64,000 bases of DNA from contig CM042687.1 of assembly GCA_023614405.1 (NCBI GenBank), forward strand, positions 70,228,992 through 70,292,991, read 5' to 3'. The number at the start of each line of letters is the position of its first letter. Positions within the stretch are counted from its first letter, which is position 1. Below, in pieces: positions 45,713 to 55,689 of the stretch. The position numbers and the translations under genes are program-made. This stretch comes from Avena insularis (taxonomy: Eukaryota; Streptophyta; Magnoliopsida; Poales; Poaceae). The notes beneath the pieces are model-generated. The model did no database searches. It saw only the letters and a program-made list of their open reading frames with translations, and was not told the origin of the DNA.

Positions 45713-46538
45713 TCTAATGTTACCGATCTTTCCCTGGGCGTTTCAGAATTTAGGTTAGGCTTATATCAGATGAGGATCTGTTATTTGTCTAGCCCTGATC
45801 CCGGGTTGTAAGATTTTGGTATCAGAGCAGGACTGCCTGTAGGAAACCCTTCTAGCTGGTCGATGTTAAGTTTAGAGTTTGAGAAAACTATTTGAAAGCT
45901 AAAAATTATTTGCAGAACTCTGAATAGGACTCTTTTTACTCCTTATACAAGGTTATTCTATTGCTGAGTTATCTTATCTCGTTTGCTTTGCAAAGTTTTC
46001 ACTTCTCGTCTATCATTTCAAATTTTCAGGATATACGGGTTTGGGTTGTTTTTCCCTAAGTACTCCGTACTTGGTTGCAAGGCTCAGAGTTTCTAAGATA
46101 TATCTGTGCAACTGAAGCATTGTTTTTCAACTTTGCTAAGGATGCCTCTAATTCCGCTCTCAATTCTTTTGTGACTGGTTGGTATCATATCATGCTTGCA
46201 TTCCATTGTTATGGTTTGTATCTAAGTTGGTATCATATACGTTTCGTATGCTTGTCCTACTGCCATACTTAATGCATTGATATAGTTTTCATCCACATGT
46301 TCACCTCTACCATGATCTTTTGATATGGTTTTTCCATGCTTTGTTGTACCCTTTTTGGTGAATCCATTCTCATGGTTTCTGTTTTCTCCTCAGAATGTCC
46401 TCTGGTACTCGTGGTTCTGTTGGCCGTCGAGCAAACAACAATGTTGATCAGGAACTTCCACCACCTCCCACAATGGCCGAGGTTCTCAACAACATTGAGA
46501 CCAACCGTACTGATTTAGCTAGAAAAGATATGAACTGA
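45713..46538 (+). pseudogene. Gypsy-A LTR end, primer-binding site, leader and gag start
   Basis: The LTR ends near 45,813. TGGTATCAGAGC at 45817-45828 is the initiator-Met primer-binding site. A ~560-base leader with no gene follows. ATG 46395 opens a frame MSSGTRGSVGRRANNN..PPPPTMAEVLNNIETNR, the usual N-terminus of chromovirus-type gag, and it stops at TGA 46536-46538. Downstream sequence no longer reads as gag. Together with 9816-9944 this places interior sequence on both sides of one LTR. Confidence 0.65.
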
Positions 46539-46580
46539 AAGATGGTGTGCGAGAGCAGGGACAACACTACGGCAGAGCTT

Positions 46581-46623
46581 CTCGAAGATGTCTTAGGATG
46601 CCTCGTCCTCAGACATCTTTGAG
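46581..46623. repeat. 18-bp inverted repeat (hairpin)
   Basis: Arms CTCGAAGATGTCTTAGGA and TCCTCAGACATCTTTGAG pair at 16 of 18 positions around a 7-base loop. Position is just after the break in gag. Origin unknown; it may mark the end of a small transposon. Confidence 0.55.
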
Positions 46624-46789
46624 GATCTCGCCATAGAGGCACTTCCTAATTTAATTTGGTATCTCCTCGGCATGATCATGTTTTTGTTCTTACTTGCTTA
46701 ACTGGCCGATGATTAACTCAAATGCTAGGGCTCCACTATATATGTGTGCCTTCATAGTTTTGGTACTTATTTTTGTTGCAATGGATTTT

Positions 46790-47380
46790 GTGACGACATG
46801 ACGCACTATGAACCGTCTGAATTTCAAGACTATGTGCCAAACCAAGATATGTAGATAGGATGAACTCATGTATCTATGTGCTTTGATGAATCAAATGAAT
46901 TTCGAGAACTATATGTGCCAAATCTATCCATTTCTAGAGCATGAAATGAGCTAAAACAAGCAATGAAAGATGAAATGATGAAGTTGATAACCTCTTAGGA
47001 CCCTTGATAGATGTGGAGCCAAAAAAATCTTCACAAATCTTGAGAAAAATTGGGAAGAACTCGAGCTTGAGGTGAGAAATTTGAGAGATGCTTGTGTGAG
47101 CTTGAAATGGCTCGGGCTGGAAAGGGGAAGAAGCTATAGTCGGGGATCCCGGTTTGAGAAACAAACCGGAGCTAAAGGTCCACACATCTGCTCTTTTCCA
47201 GCGTCAGACCCTTTAGCCTCGGTTTGTTAAACGAACCAGGACTAAAGGTCCCCTACGAACCGGGACTAATGTCTTCTGGGGCCTGCGGCCGTTTCTAGCC
47301 ATTGGGACGAGGACATTAGTCCCGGTTTGTACCAGAACTAGGACTAATGCTCTGGACCAAAGGTCCGTTTTCTACTAGTG
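46790..47380 (+). mobile_element. CACTA-3, right-end fragment (Caspar-like terminus)
   Basis: The end GGTCCGTTTTCTACTAGTG at 47380 is, on the other strand, CACTAGTAGAAAACGGACC, the terminus of Caspar-type Triticeae CACTA elements. Subterminal CGGTTTGT and AACCGGGACTAA motifs fill 47140-47370. The left border is uncertain: no left terminus is recognised, so the element is probably internally deleted or truncated. No transposase is present. Confidence 0.75.
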
Positions 47381-47530
47381 AGGATAGATATTTTTTAAAC
47401 TCGGCTAATGCATGGGCAGCAGCTAAGTACAAGACGAACCGAAGTCTTGCCTTACATAGCGTAGCCACATCGATCAAAGACTTGCTCTCCCGCTCTCATA
47501 CAAATATCGATCAACAGGAAATGGTTAGTA

Positions 47531-47615
47531 CTCCCTCCAATCCATAACAAGCATCGCCATTTTGGACTAAGTTAGTTAGTTAAAAATGGTGAGACTTATT
47601 ATGGATCAGAGGGAG
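47531..47615. mobile_element. Stowaway MITE (Tc1/mariner type), 85 bp
   Basis: Inverted ends CTCCCTCCAATCCATAACAAG and CTTATTATGGATCAGAGGGAG enclose a short middle. TA precedes the left end (47529-47530); the right flank is TT, so the TA duplication appears mutated. Non-coding, mobilised by mariner-type transposases. Confidence 0.88.
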
Positions 47616-48584
47616 TTCTTTTTACTCTTAAATTGTTAGAGGTATGGTCCGTGGTTGTAAACATGTTTTCATCCAACAGTAAATACATTTTTGATACGAC
47701 CAAGTCTGCCACTTCAGGCGTCGCCCCCCTTGCATCGCCCCCTCCTGGCGACCGAGGGGGCCAAACCCTAACCCCGCTGCCACCTCCTCCCCCTCCATCC
47801 TTCTCCCTCCTCGTCACCCCCAGAGGGCCGTCGGCCGAAGTGCGATGCGCCGGTGAGGGGGGCGGCGGGGATCTAGCCTCTCGGCCCTAGCACAGAGGTA
47901 GGGAGGAGTACGCCGGTGCTGGACGGGCCCCCCTCGCCATCGACATCTTTGCGGCTCCGGTCAGCGGTGGCTTCATGGGAGCTCGGATCTCGAGGCGGCG
48001 GCCTCTACCAGAGTGGGACGGTGGCGATCTTGTGGAGGAGATGCCGACGATGGGATTTCACAGCTTTGGGTACCTCTTGCACAGCGGAGGGCACCCCAAA
48101 CTATTTATTGACAAAAAAGTTTGGGGCACCTCTTGCACAGCGGTGGGCACCAGTCCTCGATGCATAAAAAACGACTTTGGGCACCAATTTGGTATAGATG
48201 TGGAAGGCCGATGGGGGTAGTTAGGCTCAAGGGGGGCAGCACCGGCGACATCTGGCGCCCACGGTGGCCACATCAGGAAGCGGCCGTAACATAATTAATG
48301 GGACCTGATGCTTCTTATTTCCTCATTTTTGGTGGTAACAGAATTAACGCGACATGACGGTTCTTATTTACCGTGGCACATGTCACCGATTAACCCTATG
48401 CAAAACGACGCCAAGCTTCAACGGTTTTCCTCCGCCGCTATCTCTTTTTAAACCATGGAGGGGGGAAATTACTGCTCACTTTCCCTTTAAGCTGCTAATC
48501 TTCATTTTCTTCCTCCAGCTCATCTGCATTTCCACGGTTCTTGTGCTCCATTGTTCTCGCTACTTCTCTGACGACCGCGACTTG
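47616..48584. other. GC-rich intergenic stretch, no supported gene
   Basis: Contains a C-rich block (47,720-47,880) reminiscent of non-LTR retroelement or gene 5' ends, and a direct repeat ACCTCTTGCACAGCGG twice (48,072 and 48,128). Between the repeats a 9-bp hairpin, CCCCAAACT/AGTTTGGGG, occurs at 48094-48126. Plus-strand frames of 80-130 codons lack recognisable domains. A promoter-like run (CTCTTTTTAAACC, 48,442) precedes the duplicated exon at 48,591. Confidence 0.4.
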
Positions 48585-48762
48585 CTAACCATGGGAAAAA
48601 GAAAGGGCGCAAGTTCCATCACCGATGTTATGGCGGTCAAGGTGAAGATTGGCATGTGGGTGGAGCCAAACGAAGTGCGACACCAAAGAGCTCTCCGAGG
48701 CCCGCAAGTCCGGAGTTTTTCCACTGAGCGCCCGCCCTAGAGATGAAGCCACGCCTGTACCC
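48585..48762 (+). pseudogene. Duplicated exon, copy 1 (Transposase_28-like fragment?)
   Basis: 178 bases aligned without gaps to 49225-49402, exactly 640 bases downstream. Two overlapping frames are notable: MGKRKGASSITDVMAVKVKI from ATG 48591, and a frame with DTKELSEARKSGVFPLSARP. The second resembles the start of the conserved region in the PF04195-type protein. It stops being homologous at 48763, where Cassandra sequence begins. Confidence 0.45.
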
Positions 48763-49223
48763 TCGCGGTTACATGGGCGTGTGCGGGTCAGTGCCGGACA
48801 TGTGTAGCATGGTGCGTGTAGCCCGGAGAGGACACGACATGGCAATGTGCCGACACTAGACGCACAAATGTGTACCAAGAGGGGACGTTCCTGGCTTGTG
48901 GTTGATCGACAAGGACGTCAATCTTCTAAGGGTGGGTGTATGTGAGACCCTGGTGCATGGCTCAATAGGATTGATAGGTAACCCATACCAACAGTTGCAA
49001 CCTTTTTTTCGGAAGCTCATTCAAAAATAACTCTAAGGTTAAGCGTGCTTGGCCTAGAGCAATTCTAGGATGGGTGACCGACCGGGAAGTCGGTACCGGA
49101 TGCGCACAAGTGAGAACAAAGTGCACAGAAAAGACTAGTGTTGGTATGTGGGGTTAGTCTAGAGATCCTATTAAGCTGCCAGAAGTGACAGCCGTCAGTC
49201 CAGAGAGGCCAGGGGGTGTTACA
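48763..49223 (+). mobile_element. Cassandra TRIM: part of interior plus 3' LTR, 5' LTR missing
   Basis: The LTR is 48941-49223 (TGTGAGACCC to GTGTTACA, 283 bp), preceded by the purine-rich AAGGGTGGGTGTA. It carries a 5S-rRNA-derived block at 49036-49090. The A-box region GGTTAAGCGTGCTTGG and C-box region GGATGGGTGACC with GGGAAGT are both recognisable. Cassandra elements are defined by this insert. The upstream 180 bases (GAGGGGACGTTCC, GATCGACAAGGACGTCAATC) fit the Cassandra interior. No primer-binding site or 5' LTR is found; the duplicated exon lies there instead. The element is non-autonomous and encodes nothing. Confidence 0.85.
49036..49090 (+). promoter_or_regulatory. 5S-derived RNA polymerase III internal promoter in Cassandra LTR
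   Basis: Matches the 3' half of plant 5S rRNA with A-box and C-box cores kept; the intermediate element is altered. Not a functional 5S gene, because the 5' half and proper end are absent. Confidence 0.7.
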
Positions 49224-49224
49224 A

Positions 49225-49790
49225 CTAACCATGGGAAAAAGCAAGGGCGCGGGTTCCATCACCGATGTTATGGCGGTCAAGGCGCAGATTGGCGTATGGG
49301 TGGAGCCGAACGAAGTACGACACCAGAGAGCTATCCGAGGCCCGCAAGTCCGGAGTTCTTCCACTGAGCTCCCGCCTTAGAGATGAAGCCATGCCTGCAC
49401 CCGAGGAGCGCTCGCAGGTAATTTATTCATGGGCTTCTCTTCGTCTACCGCATGCATCTAAACCAGCTTGCGCCAAATTCCATACTTCACATTGTTTGTT
49501 TTATCAATTCGTTTTAGTGTGTTTTCTCGGGATTCATCACCACAGGGGCTTCTTGAATCGCCTGTACTTTGTGAGGAGTAATACGAAGAAAAACACTGTC
49601 TATGATGTTGGCGGCATCATCATTTACATTCTTATGTTATTTCGACTTCAAGATGGCCGACTCTGTCTAATATTGGCGGACGAAGTGGTTTTACAGCAAA
49701 GATGAGAAATTCAAAGGACAATGCTATGGGCTTGAACCTTCGATCCGAAGAAAGGCGTGAAGTATCTCAAGTCAATTATTTACTCGTGAG
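49225..49790 (+). pseudogene. Duplicated exon copy 2 and downstream exon of a Transposase_28-like gene
   Basis: Copy 2 (49225-49402) continues as AMPAPEERSQ to a donor at ~49418 (CAGGTAATTT). A possible acceptor (CATCACCACAG, ~49,545) leads to an exon reading FLNRLYFVRSNTKKNTVYDV and, in other frames, FKMADSV and YWRTKWFYSKDEKFKG. The W-x-x-K-W-F-Y-x-K-D pattern is typical of the 'putative gypsy type transposon' family. Frames change at least twice, so it is a remnant. Confidence in the family is moderate; confidence that it is non-functional is higher. Confidence 0.45.
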
Positions 49791-50339
49791 TATTCCTCAT
49801 TAGTTTTACGATGAAAATTTTTATAAACATTAATATATTTTAAAAATAGAACATATTTTATAAGCATTTTTAAACAAAGAAAACACTAGCAACAGCCGAT
49901 CATAACTTGGTCAGGCTCAAATGCCCAAGAGGGATATTTCTACCCAGGCTTATAGCTCCCATGCGACGTCTTTACGCGGAATTGGAAGGAACATGACTTC
50001 GTTGCAAAGAATAGCTCGCATGCGACGCTTGTGAGGCAGCAAATAGCCCAGGGCCACACAGGCCATAAAACGATCGTTAAGGACACATTTAACTTTGTTC
50101 CAAGATTAGGGTGAAGCCAAACCGGTCGGTTGGGACAACCAGTCAAGCCAGTCAAATGAACAGCTTCCGACCGAGAGCGCGCGTCACAGTAACTGTAGCT
50201 TCCCCGACGGCGGCGGCGGACCTCACCCATCGTTCTCGGCGCCAATGGCGGCAGGGCAATTATTTTAGGCGGCATCGCTTTCGTTCGACGGCGAAGGTGG
50301 TGAGTGCCATTTTAAAGATAATTCCTCTCCCATTCTTCT
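49791..50339. other. Stretch without supported gene, left flank of the MULE
   Basis: AT-rich to 49,900, then mixed sequence with GCATGCGACG-like repeats: GCGACGTC (49,963) and CATGCGACGC (50,017). The MULE left terminal inverted repeat should be in this neighbourhood, but I could not pair it with a right end. Confidence 0.35.
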
Positions 50340-53007
50340 CAATTCGAGATATGAGCGTGCCCATTGATGCTAGATTATGGAGGCCGGGGTGTGCTGAATG
50401 GGGCGAGGGAGAACAAGATGGAGCATGGAGAGGGGACTTCTAATCGGTATATCCCGCATCTCTGCACTTAATTTCTCTAAGGTTGATCTCTTTTTTCGCT
50501 TCCGCTAGCTCATAGTGCCCGCCAAAAACAGGGGAGACGATGTTGCGCCAAACCTTCGAATTTCGTATCAATTTCTTTCCCTCTAGGGTTGTTTTAGTTG
50601 ATAGTAGCACGCAGATCATTGACAGAGACACGGTTGTTAAATGGGAGGTGGAATTAGAACATGTTGATCCCCAAGAGCTAATAAACATGGGAGAGGAGGC
50701 GGTGAGGAAAATGGTGGAAAAAATTGGGGATAGTGTGGTTTGGGGGCTAGAGCAAGAAGTTTCTTTGTTACAATTTGATGATAGCAAATGTGGCTATGTT
50801 AGGGTTGAGACAGCGATGAGAGAAACGGTTGGACAAGCAAAATTGTTCTATTTTTAGCAGAGCTCATTGATCTGGAACCTGATTCGAGGGTTGGATATGT
50901 GGCCTCGAAGCTGACTACTCAGATGGTCGAGGATGATTGGGCTACACAAAGGCAAGTAATGCCTATACTTACTGAGTTGGAAGTGTTAACAGTGGAGGAT
51001 GATGCTAATTCACAAGGGGAGGCTGTAGATGCTAATGTACAAGGGGTTGCACAAAGGATTGTAACTATTGATTGGAATTCAGTTGAGATACATGACCGGA
51101 CTCATTTGGTCATTGCACCAATAGATGACATTGAAATGGCAAAGCTTTTTGGCATTTCTATATATGACAGAGACAAGGAGAATAAGAGGGATGAAGCTGC
51201 AACCGATGGTGACAACCATTTAAGAGATGAAGAGGCAGATATAGATCCAGAGTTGTTGGAAAATGCTACATTTCATGTAGATGATGCACATGATGATGAG
51301 CTAGTAACAGTTTATGACAAAGAGGACCTAGTTATTGAAGTTGGGAGATTGTTTCCAAGCATGGATCAATTGAGGATGTGTTTCAGGACATATGTAGTCA
51401 AACGTGAGTTTGCTACCAAGACTACGTCGACTGATAAAAAGAAGTTCTATGCAAAATGCATAGGTTATGATGGTGGTGCCAGAACTTGCAAGTGGTATAT
51501 ATCTGCTAGACGCCAACCTAATGGAAGGACAATAAGAGTGAATCAAATTCCAAAACCTCATACTTGCATTACAAGTTCTCAAACAGTAATAAAGATGACA
51601 TCACAATTATGGGTTGCAGAAAAAATCAAGCCTATTTTAGCCACAACACCAAACATCACTACAAAGAGACTGAAAATAGACTTGGAAAAGCAGTACCCCA
51701 TTAAGTTGAATTATACTACAGTGTGGAAGGCAAAGCAAAGGGCAATGAAAGAGCTATATGGTGATTGGGAAAATACCTTTCGAATGCTTTATAACTTCAA
51801 AGCAGAAGTAGAGAAGAGGTCACCTGGCAGTGTTGTGGAGATAGATACTGAGGTAACAGCTGATGGGAAAATCTTCTTCTCTAAATTCTTCATGGCTTTA
51901 AAGCCTTGCATCGATGGCTTCAAAGCAGGGTGCCCTCCATATTTGAGTATAGACTCATCTTTCTTGACTGGAAAGTGGAATGGTCAACTAGCAGCATGCA
52001 ATGCTTTAGATGGACACAATTGGATGTTCCATGTAGCTATTGCCATGTTTGAGTATGAGACAGAGGCATCATGTACATGGTTCATGATGCAGTTGAAAAG
52101 AAGCATAGGGCCAGTCTCTCCATTGGCAGTGCACACAGATGCATGTAAAGGTTTAGAAAATGCAGTGAAGATTGTTTTCCCTCATGCTGAGCAGAGGGAG
52201 TGCTTCGGCCATATGTGGATGAATTTGATCAAAAAATTCAGAGGAGATGATTTTGGACGCATGTGGCCAGCAGCAAAATCTTACACCAGACAGACACATT
52301 CATATCACCTTGACAAGTGTATGGCAGCATGCTCTGAGGAGGATAGGGTCAAGTTTTGTACATGGTTGGAAACATACCATTCTCTTTTATGGTACATGTC
52401 AGGTTTTAACACTGTCATCAAATGTGATCATGTCAACAATAATTTGGCAGAAAGTTTCAACAAAAAAGTGAACGAGTTAAAAGACTTGCCTGTCCATGAC
52501 ATGGTTGACCAGATCAGGATCATGATTATGAGGTTGTGGGAATTGAGAAGAAGGCTTGTTGATGTTCTTCAAGGAGATAAGCTTCCTGATGTTGTGCAGC
52601 AAGTGGCCAACAGGAGCAGAAATCTTGCACATTTGCGTGTTGAGAAATCCTCATTGTGGGGTGCTGAAGTCAGAGATACAAAGACTGGCAGGAGGCATGT
52701 TGTTGACACTCAATTGCATGAATGCACATGCCTTGAGTGGCAACACACTGGGAAGCCTTGTGAGCATGCCATACTTTTCTTGGCCTCCAAACACAAGCTA
52801 AATATGCACCCATATTTGCATGAGTATTATTCTGTAGCAAAATTCAAGGCTGCATATGGAACACCAATTCCAGCACTTACATATCAGTCTCAGTGGCCTA
52901 GAGTGGACATTCAGTTCTCCTTGTGTCCTCCTTTGATGAAAAGAAAGGCTGACAGGCCCAAGCATAGTAGATTCGAGGCTTGGATTGAGAAAGGTGGGAG
53001 CAGCAAG

Positions 53008-54663
53008 TGAAGGGAATATGCCCTGAGAGGCAATAATAAAATGTTTATTATGTGTATTCCAAGCATATGATAGATGTTTATTTTGCATGCTATAATTGTA
53101 TTAATACGGAAACGTTAATACATGTGTGTTTAATAAACAAACATAAAGTTCCTAGTTATGCCTCTCTCATCAACTAGTTCGTTGATTAACAAGATGATCA
53201 CAGTTTCCCGATCATAGACATTGGATGTTGTTAATAAGGAGATCACAACATTAGTGTAATGGTGTGATGAACATTCATCCGAAGTATAGCATTACGATCA
53301 AAGTCATTGAGTTTATATTGCTATAAACAACTTATGAAGTAGTCCTAATCCTTAGACCATGAGATCATGCCAATCACTAACACCGGAAGAGTTTCTTGTT
53401 GACATCAAACGTCACACCATAACTGGGTGATTATAAATATGGCTTCAAAGCTACTAAAGTGTTATGTTGAGAATCATGGATCAAGAGTGGAATTTGTTCA
53501 TCCCGATGACGGATAGATATGCTCTGGGCCCTCTCGGTGATATCACATTGGTTAGCTTGGAAGCAAGTGATTTGATCACTAGAATGTTATATCACGGGAA
53601 CAAGAAAAGAGTGCATGTCGGTAACAAGATCAAACTAGGTATGGAGATACCGATGATCGAATCTCGGGCATGTAATATATCGTGAAAAAAAGGGATTAAG
53701 ATACAAGCATAAAAGGTTCCGACGATCACAGGAAAAGTCATCGTTGAATGTGTGGGAGTTAGTATGGATCTCCAGGTCCCGCTACTGATTATTGATCGGA
53801 GAAGGGTCTCGATCATGTCCGCATTATTCGCGAACCGTAGGGTGACACACTTAAGGGACACTGACATCCAATTGGAGCAAAAGTTTCATGCTGAAAGAAT
53901 GAACAAGCGCAGGAATTTATTTCACTAGATACCGAAACAGGTTTTCGGGTGAAATTGCATAAAGTGGTTATGCATGTGAAATAAAATTCTAGCAAGGGGT
54001 TATTTGTGAATGTTTATCATTAAAGTAATTGACAAAATTCTGAATAAAATAAAAGAGTTTTATTTAATGAGAGTTTGCATTAAATTTGGTGGAAATTTAA
54101 TGGCATGTTTGAGTGGGATTTTGAGTGGAGGGAATTTAAAGGAATTTTGTGAGTGGAGTGTCCACCCACATGAAGAGGGGAGGGCAAGGGGGCATCCCCC
54201 ATGCGCCGGCCACCCCCTTGGGGTTCCCCCCTCCTCCTATAAAAGGCACCCCTCTCCTCACTTCTCACTCACACCTCATCGTGAAGGATCTCTCTCCCCC
54301 TCTAGAATTTATCCCCCATGGTCTCGGACTAGCGAGATACATGTTCCCGGTGGCTATTCGGCAAGAAAGGGTTGTGCTTCCGCTGCATCACTGGAGCGAG
54401 GAGGTGGAGGTTTCTCGATGTCTTGTACGTGTGTGCGAGCATGGATGCGCCGCTGCTTTGCGGCGCTAGGACTTCCTCTTGATCTTAAGATCGGCAAGAG
54501 ATCGTCTACATCAACCACGAGTTGAACTCGTTAAGCTTTGTCGGTCTTCAAGGGTATATTCTCTACGGATATACATCCGCTCGTTGTTTGTATCTAGTAG
54601 ATAGATCTTGGTACATAGTTCCCATCGTAGGAAATTTTTTTTTTCTATGCTGCGAACCCTACA
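53008..54663 (+). mobile_element. Solo LTR of an Angela/BARE-like Copia element inside the MULE gene
   Basis: 1656 bp starting TGAAGGGAATATGCCC and ending CGAACCCTACA, with perfect duplications GCAAG at 53003-53007 and 54664-54668. The start (AATATGCCCTGAGAGGCAAT) and the end (TTTTCTATGCTGCGAACC) resemble the Copia LTR at 59275-60980. No interior remains, so it was reduced by LTR-LTR recombination. A TATAAAA box is at 54238-54244. Its first codon-aligned TGA ends the MULE frame at 53008. Confidence 0.95.
54238..54244 (+). promoter_or_regulatory. TATA box of the solo Copia LTR
   Basis: TATAAAA after a C-rich stretch and before CACCCCTCTCCTCAC, the position of the LTR promoter in this family. 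Transcription from it would run into the MULE 3' exons. Confidence 0.6.
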
Positions 54664-55092
54664 GCAAGAAGGGAAAGAAAGATGAAAAGAAAGATGTCAA
54701 GCCAAAAAGGGCCCAAAAAGGTAACAAGAATAGATGCAAACTCTATGAAGAACTTGGACACCAAGCTGGCTCTACCAAGTGCAGATACACTGCTGAAAAG
54801 CCAAAGTATGTTCATCCAAAATCTATGTATTTCTTGTTGATGATTTTTCTCCCCAGCTAACTTGCTTGTTTTCAGGAGGAAGCGTGGAGAAAAAGGCGCA
54901 CCTCTTGTTGTTGAAGAATGTTGGCCAGTGAAAAGGGTAAGAATCAATGACTAAAGAAAGAAGAGAACTTACTAGATCATGTTTGGTGCTGCTTAGGTGC
55001 AATCTGAACTTGTTTTGGAGGATGATGTGCAAACTGTTGAGGCTTTAGGGCACACCATTTCTGATTTGGAAGTTCTTGTGCAAAATGAGGGG

Positions 55093-55242
55093 CAAAATGA
55101 GCATGTTGTTGAGGCTGTAGTGCAAAATGAGCATGTTGTTGAGGCTCTGGTGCAAAATGAGCATGTTGATGAGGCTGTGGTGCAAAGTGACCATGTTGAT
55201 GAGGCTGTGGTGCAAAGTGACCATGTTGATGAGGCTCTGGTG
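55093..55242 (+). repeat. 30-bp coding tandem repeat x5 in the MULE last exon
   Basis: Five in-frame units of CAAAATGAGCATGTTGTTGA plus GGCTGTAGTG encode QNEHVVEAVV, with variants QNEHVDEA and QSDHVDEA. The array is acidic and sits near the protein's C-terminus. Confidence 0.85.
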
Positions 55243-55305
55243 CCAGATTGTGTTGTTGAGGAGGTGCAGGAGGTGAAGGAGACTCTTGGACGTGTTGTGG
55301 GGTGA

Positions 55306-55689
55306 AACTGTTGTGTGGTAAGAAAAATAAGAGCATAAACCTGTTGTGTGGTGTGACACTTGTGAAGGAGAAGAAAACGAGGGGTAAGAAGAGCCAAAAG
55401 AAATAGACTTTGAATTTGGCACTTGTTGTTTTAAACATTTTTTATTCTAATAATTTGTCACTTTTGGTTGTAATAATTTGGCACTTGTTGTTGTTGTAAA
55501 CATTTGTTATTGTAATAATTTGGCACTTGTTGTTGATAATTTGGCCAAAATTCAAATATGATGGTAAATTTGAATTTCAACCAATGTAGCTATGTGTACT
55601 TATCTATGTTTGTATGAGCTTCCAACGTTTTTCTCATATGTATAGTACAACTCATCCTCACCCTGATCCCTTTTTTATGTACAACTCAC
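55306..55689. other. MULE 3' flank without gene
   Basis: Contains repeated AATTTGGCACTTGTTGTTG (three times, 55,412-55,535), then AT-rich sequence. Antisense frames here (54977-55438) are shadows of the MULE repeat exon. The right MULE end probably lies between here and 55,690. Confidence 0.4.

Larger units (their letters stand above)
50540..55305 (+). pseudogene. MuDR-type MULE transposase gene, interrupted by a solo LTR
   Basis: Main frame 50899-53007 (703 codons): MuDR DNA-binding domain about residues 143-223, MULE catalytic core about 345-445 with D352 (LSIDSS), D414 (HTDACKGL) and E518 (NNLAESFN), then a SWIM zinc finger C609-x-C611..C621-x-H623. A solo LTR follows at 53008. Beyond it the frame resumes without loss at 54669 with a basic stretch and the zinc knuckle CKLYEELGHQAGSTKC typical of plant MULE C-termini. 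Introns 54806-54875 and 54937-54996 obey GT-AG and keep frame into the last exon 54997-55305, which holds five 10-residue repeats. Upstream frame 50540-50857 is the N-terminal part, out of register by one base (short T-run at 50851-50855). Terminal inverted repeats were not found. It would act in the nucleus on MULE ends. Confidence 0.88.

Noticed and set aside
46564..46640. CACTACGG stretch as left terminus of CACTA-3
   Set aside because: It does not match the recognised right terminus (CACTAGTAGAAAACGG on the other strand) beyond the first five bases, and no TSD pairs with AGG at 47381-47383.
47633..47890. Pro-rich 85-codon frame as a host gene
   Set aside because: C-rich low-complexity translation without a recognisable domain or conserved start context; could equally be a retroelement 5' end.
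49036..49090. 5S rRNA gene
   Set aside because: Only the 3' half of 5S is present, inside a Cassandra LTR; intermediate element and ends are altered.
49791..50340. Left terminal inverted repeat of the MULE
   Set aside because: No convincing long inverted match with 55,306-55,800 could be found by eye. Self-comparison of 47,600-56,400 for inverted repeats over 40 bp with 9-bp duplications would settle it.
54977..55438. Antisense frames rich in His-Phe-Ala-Pro repeats
   Set aside because: Shadows of the MULE 30-bp coding repeat on the opposite strand.
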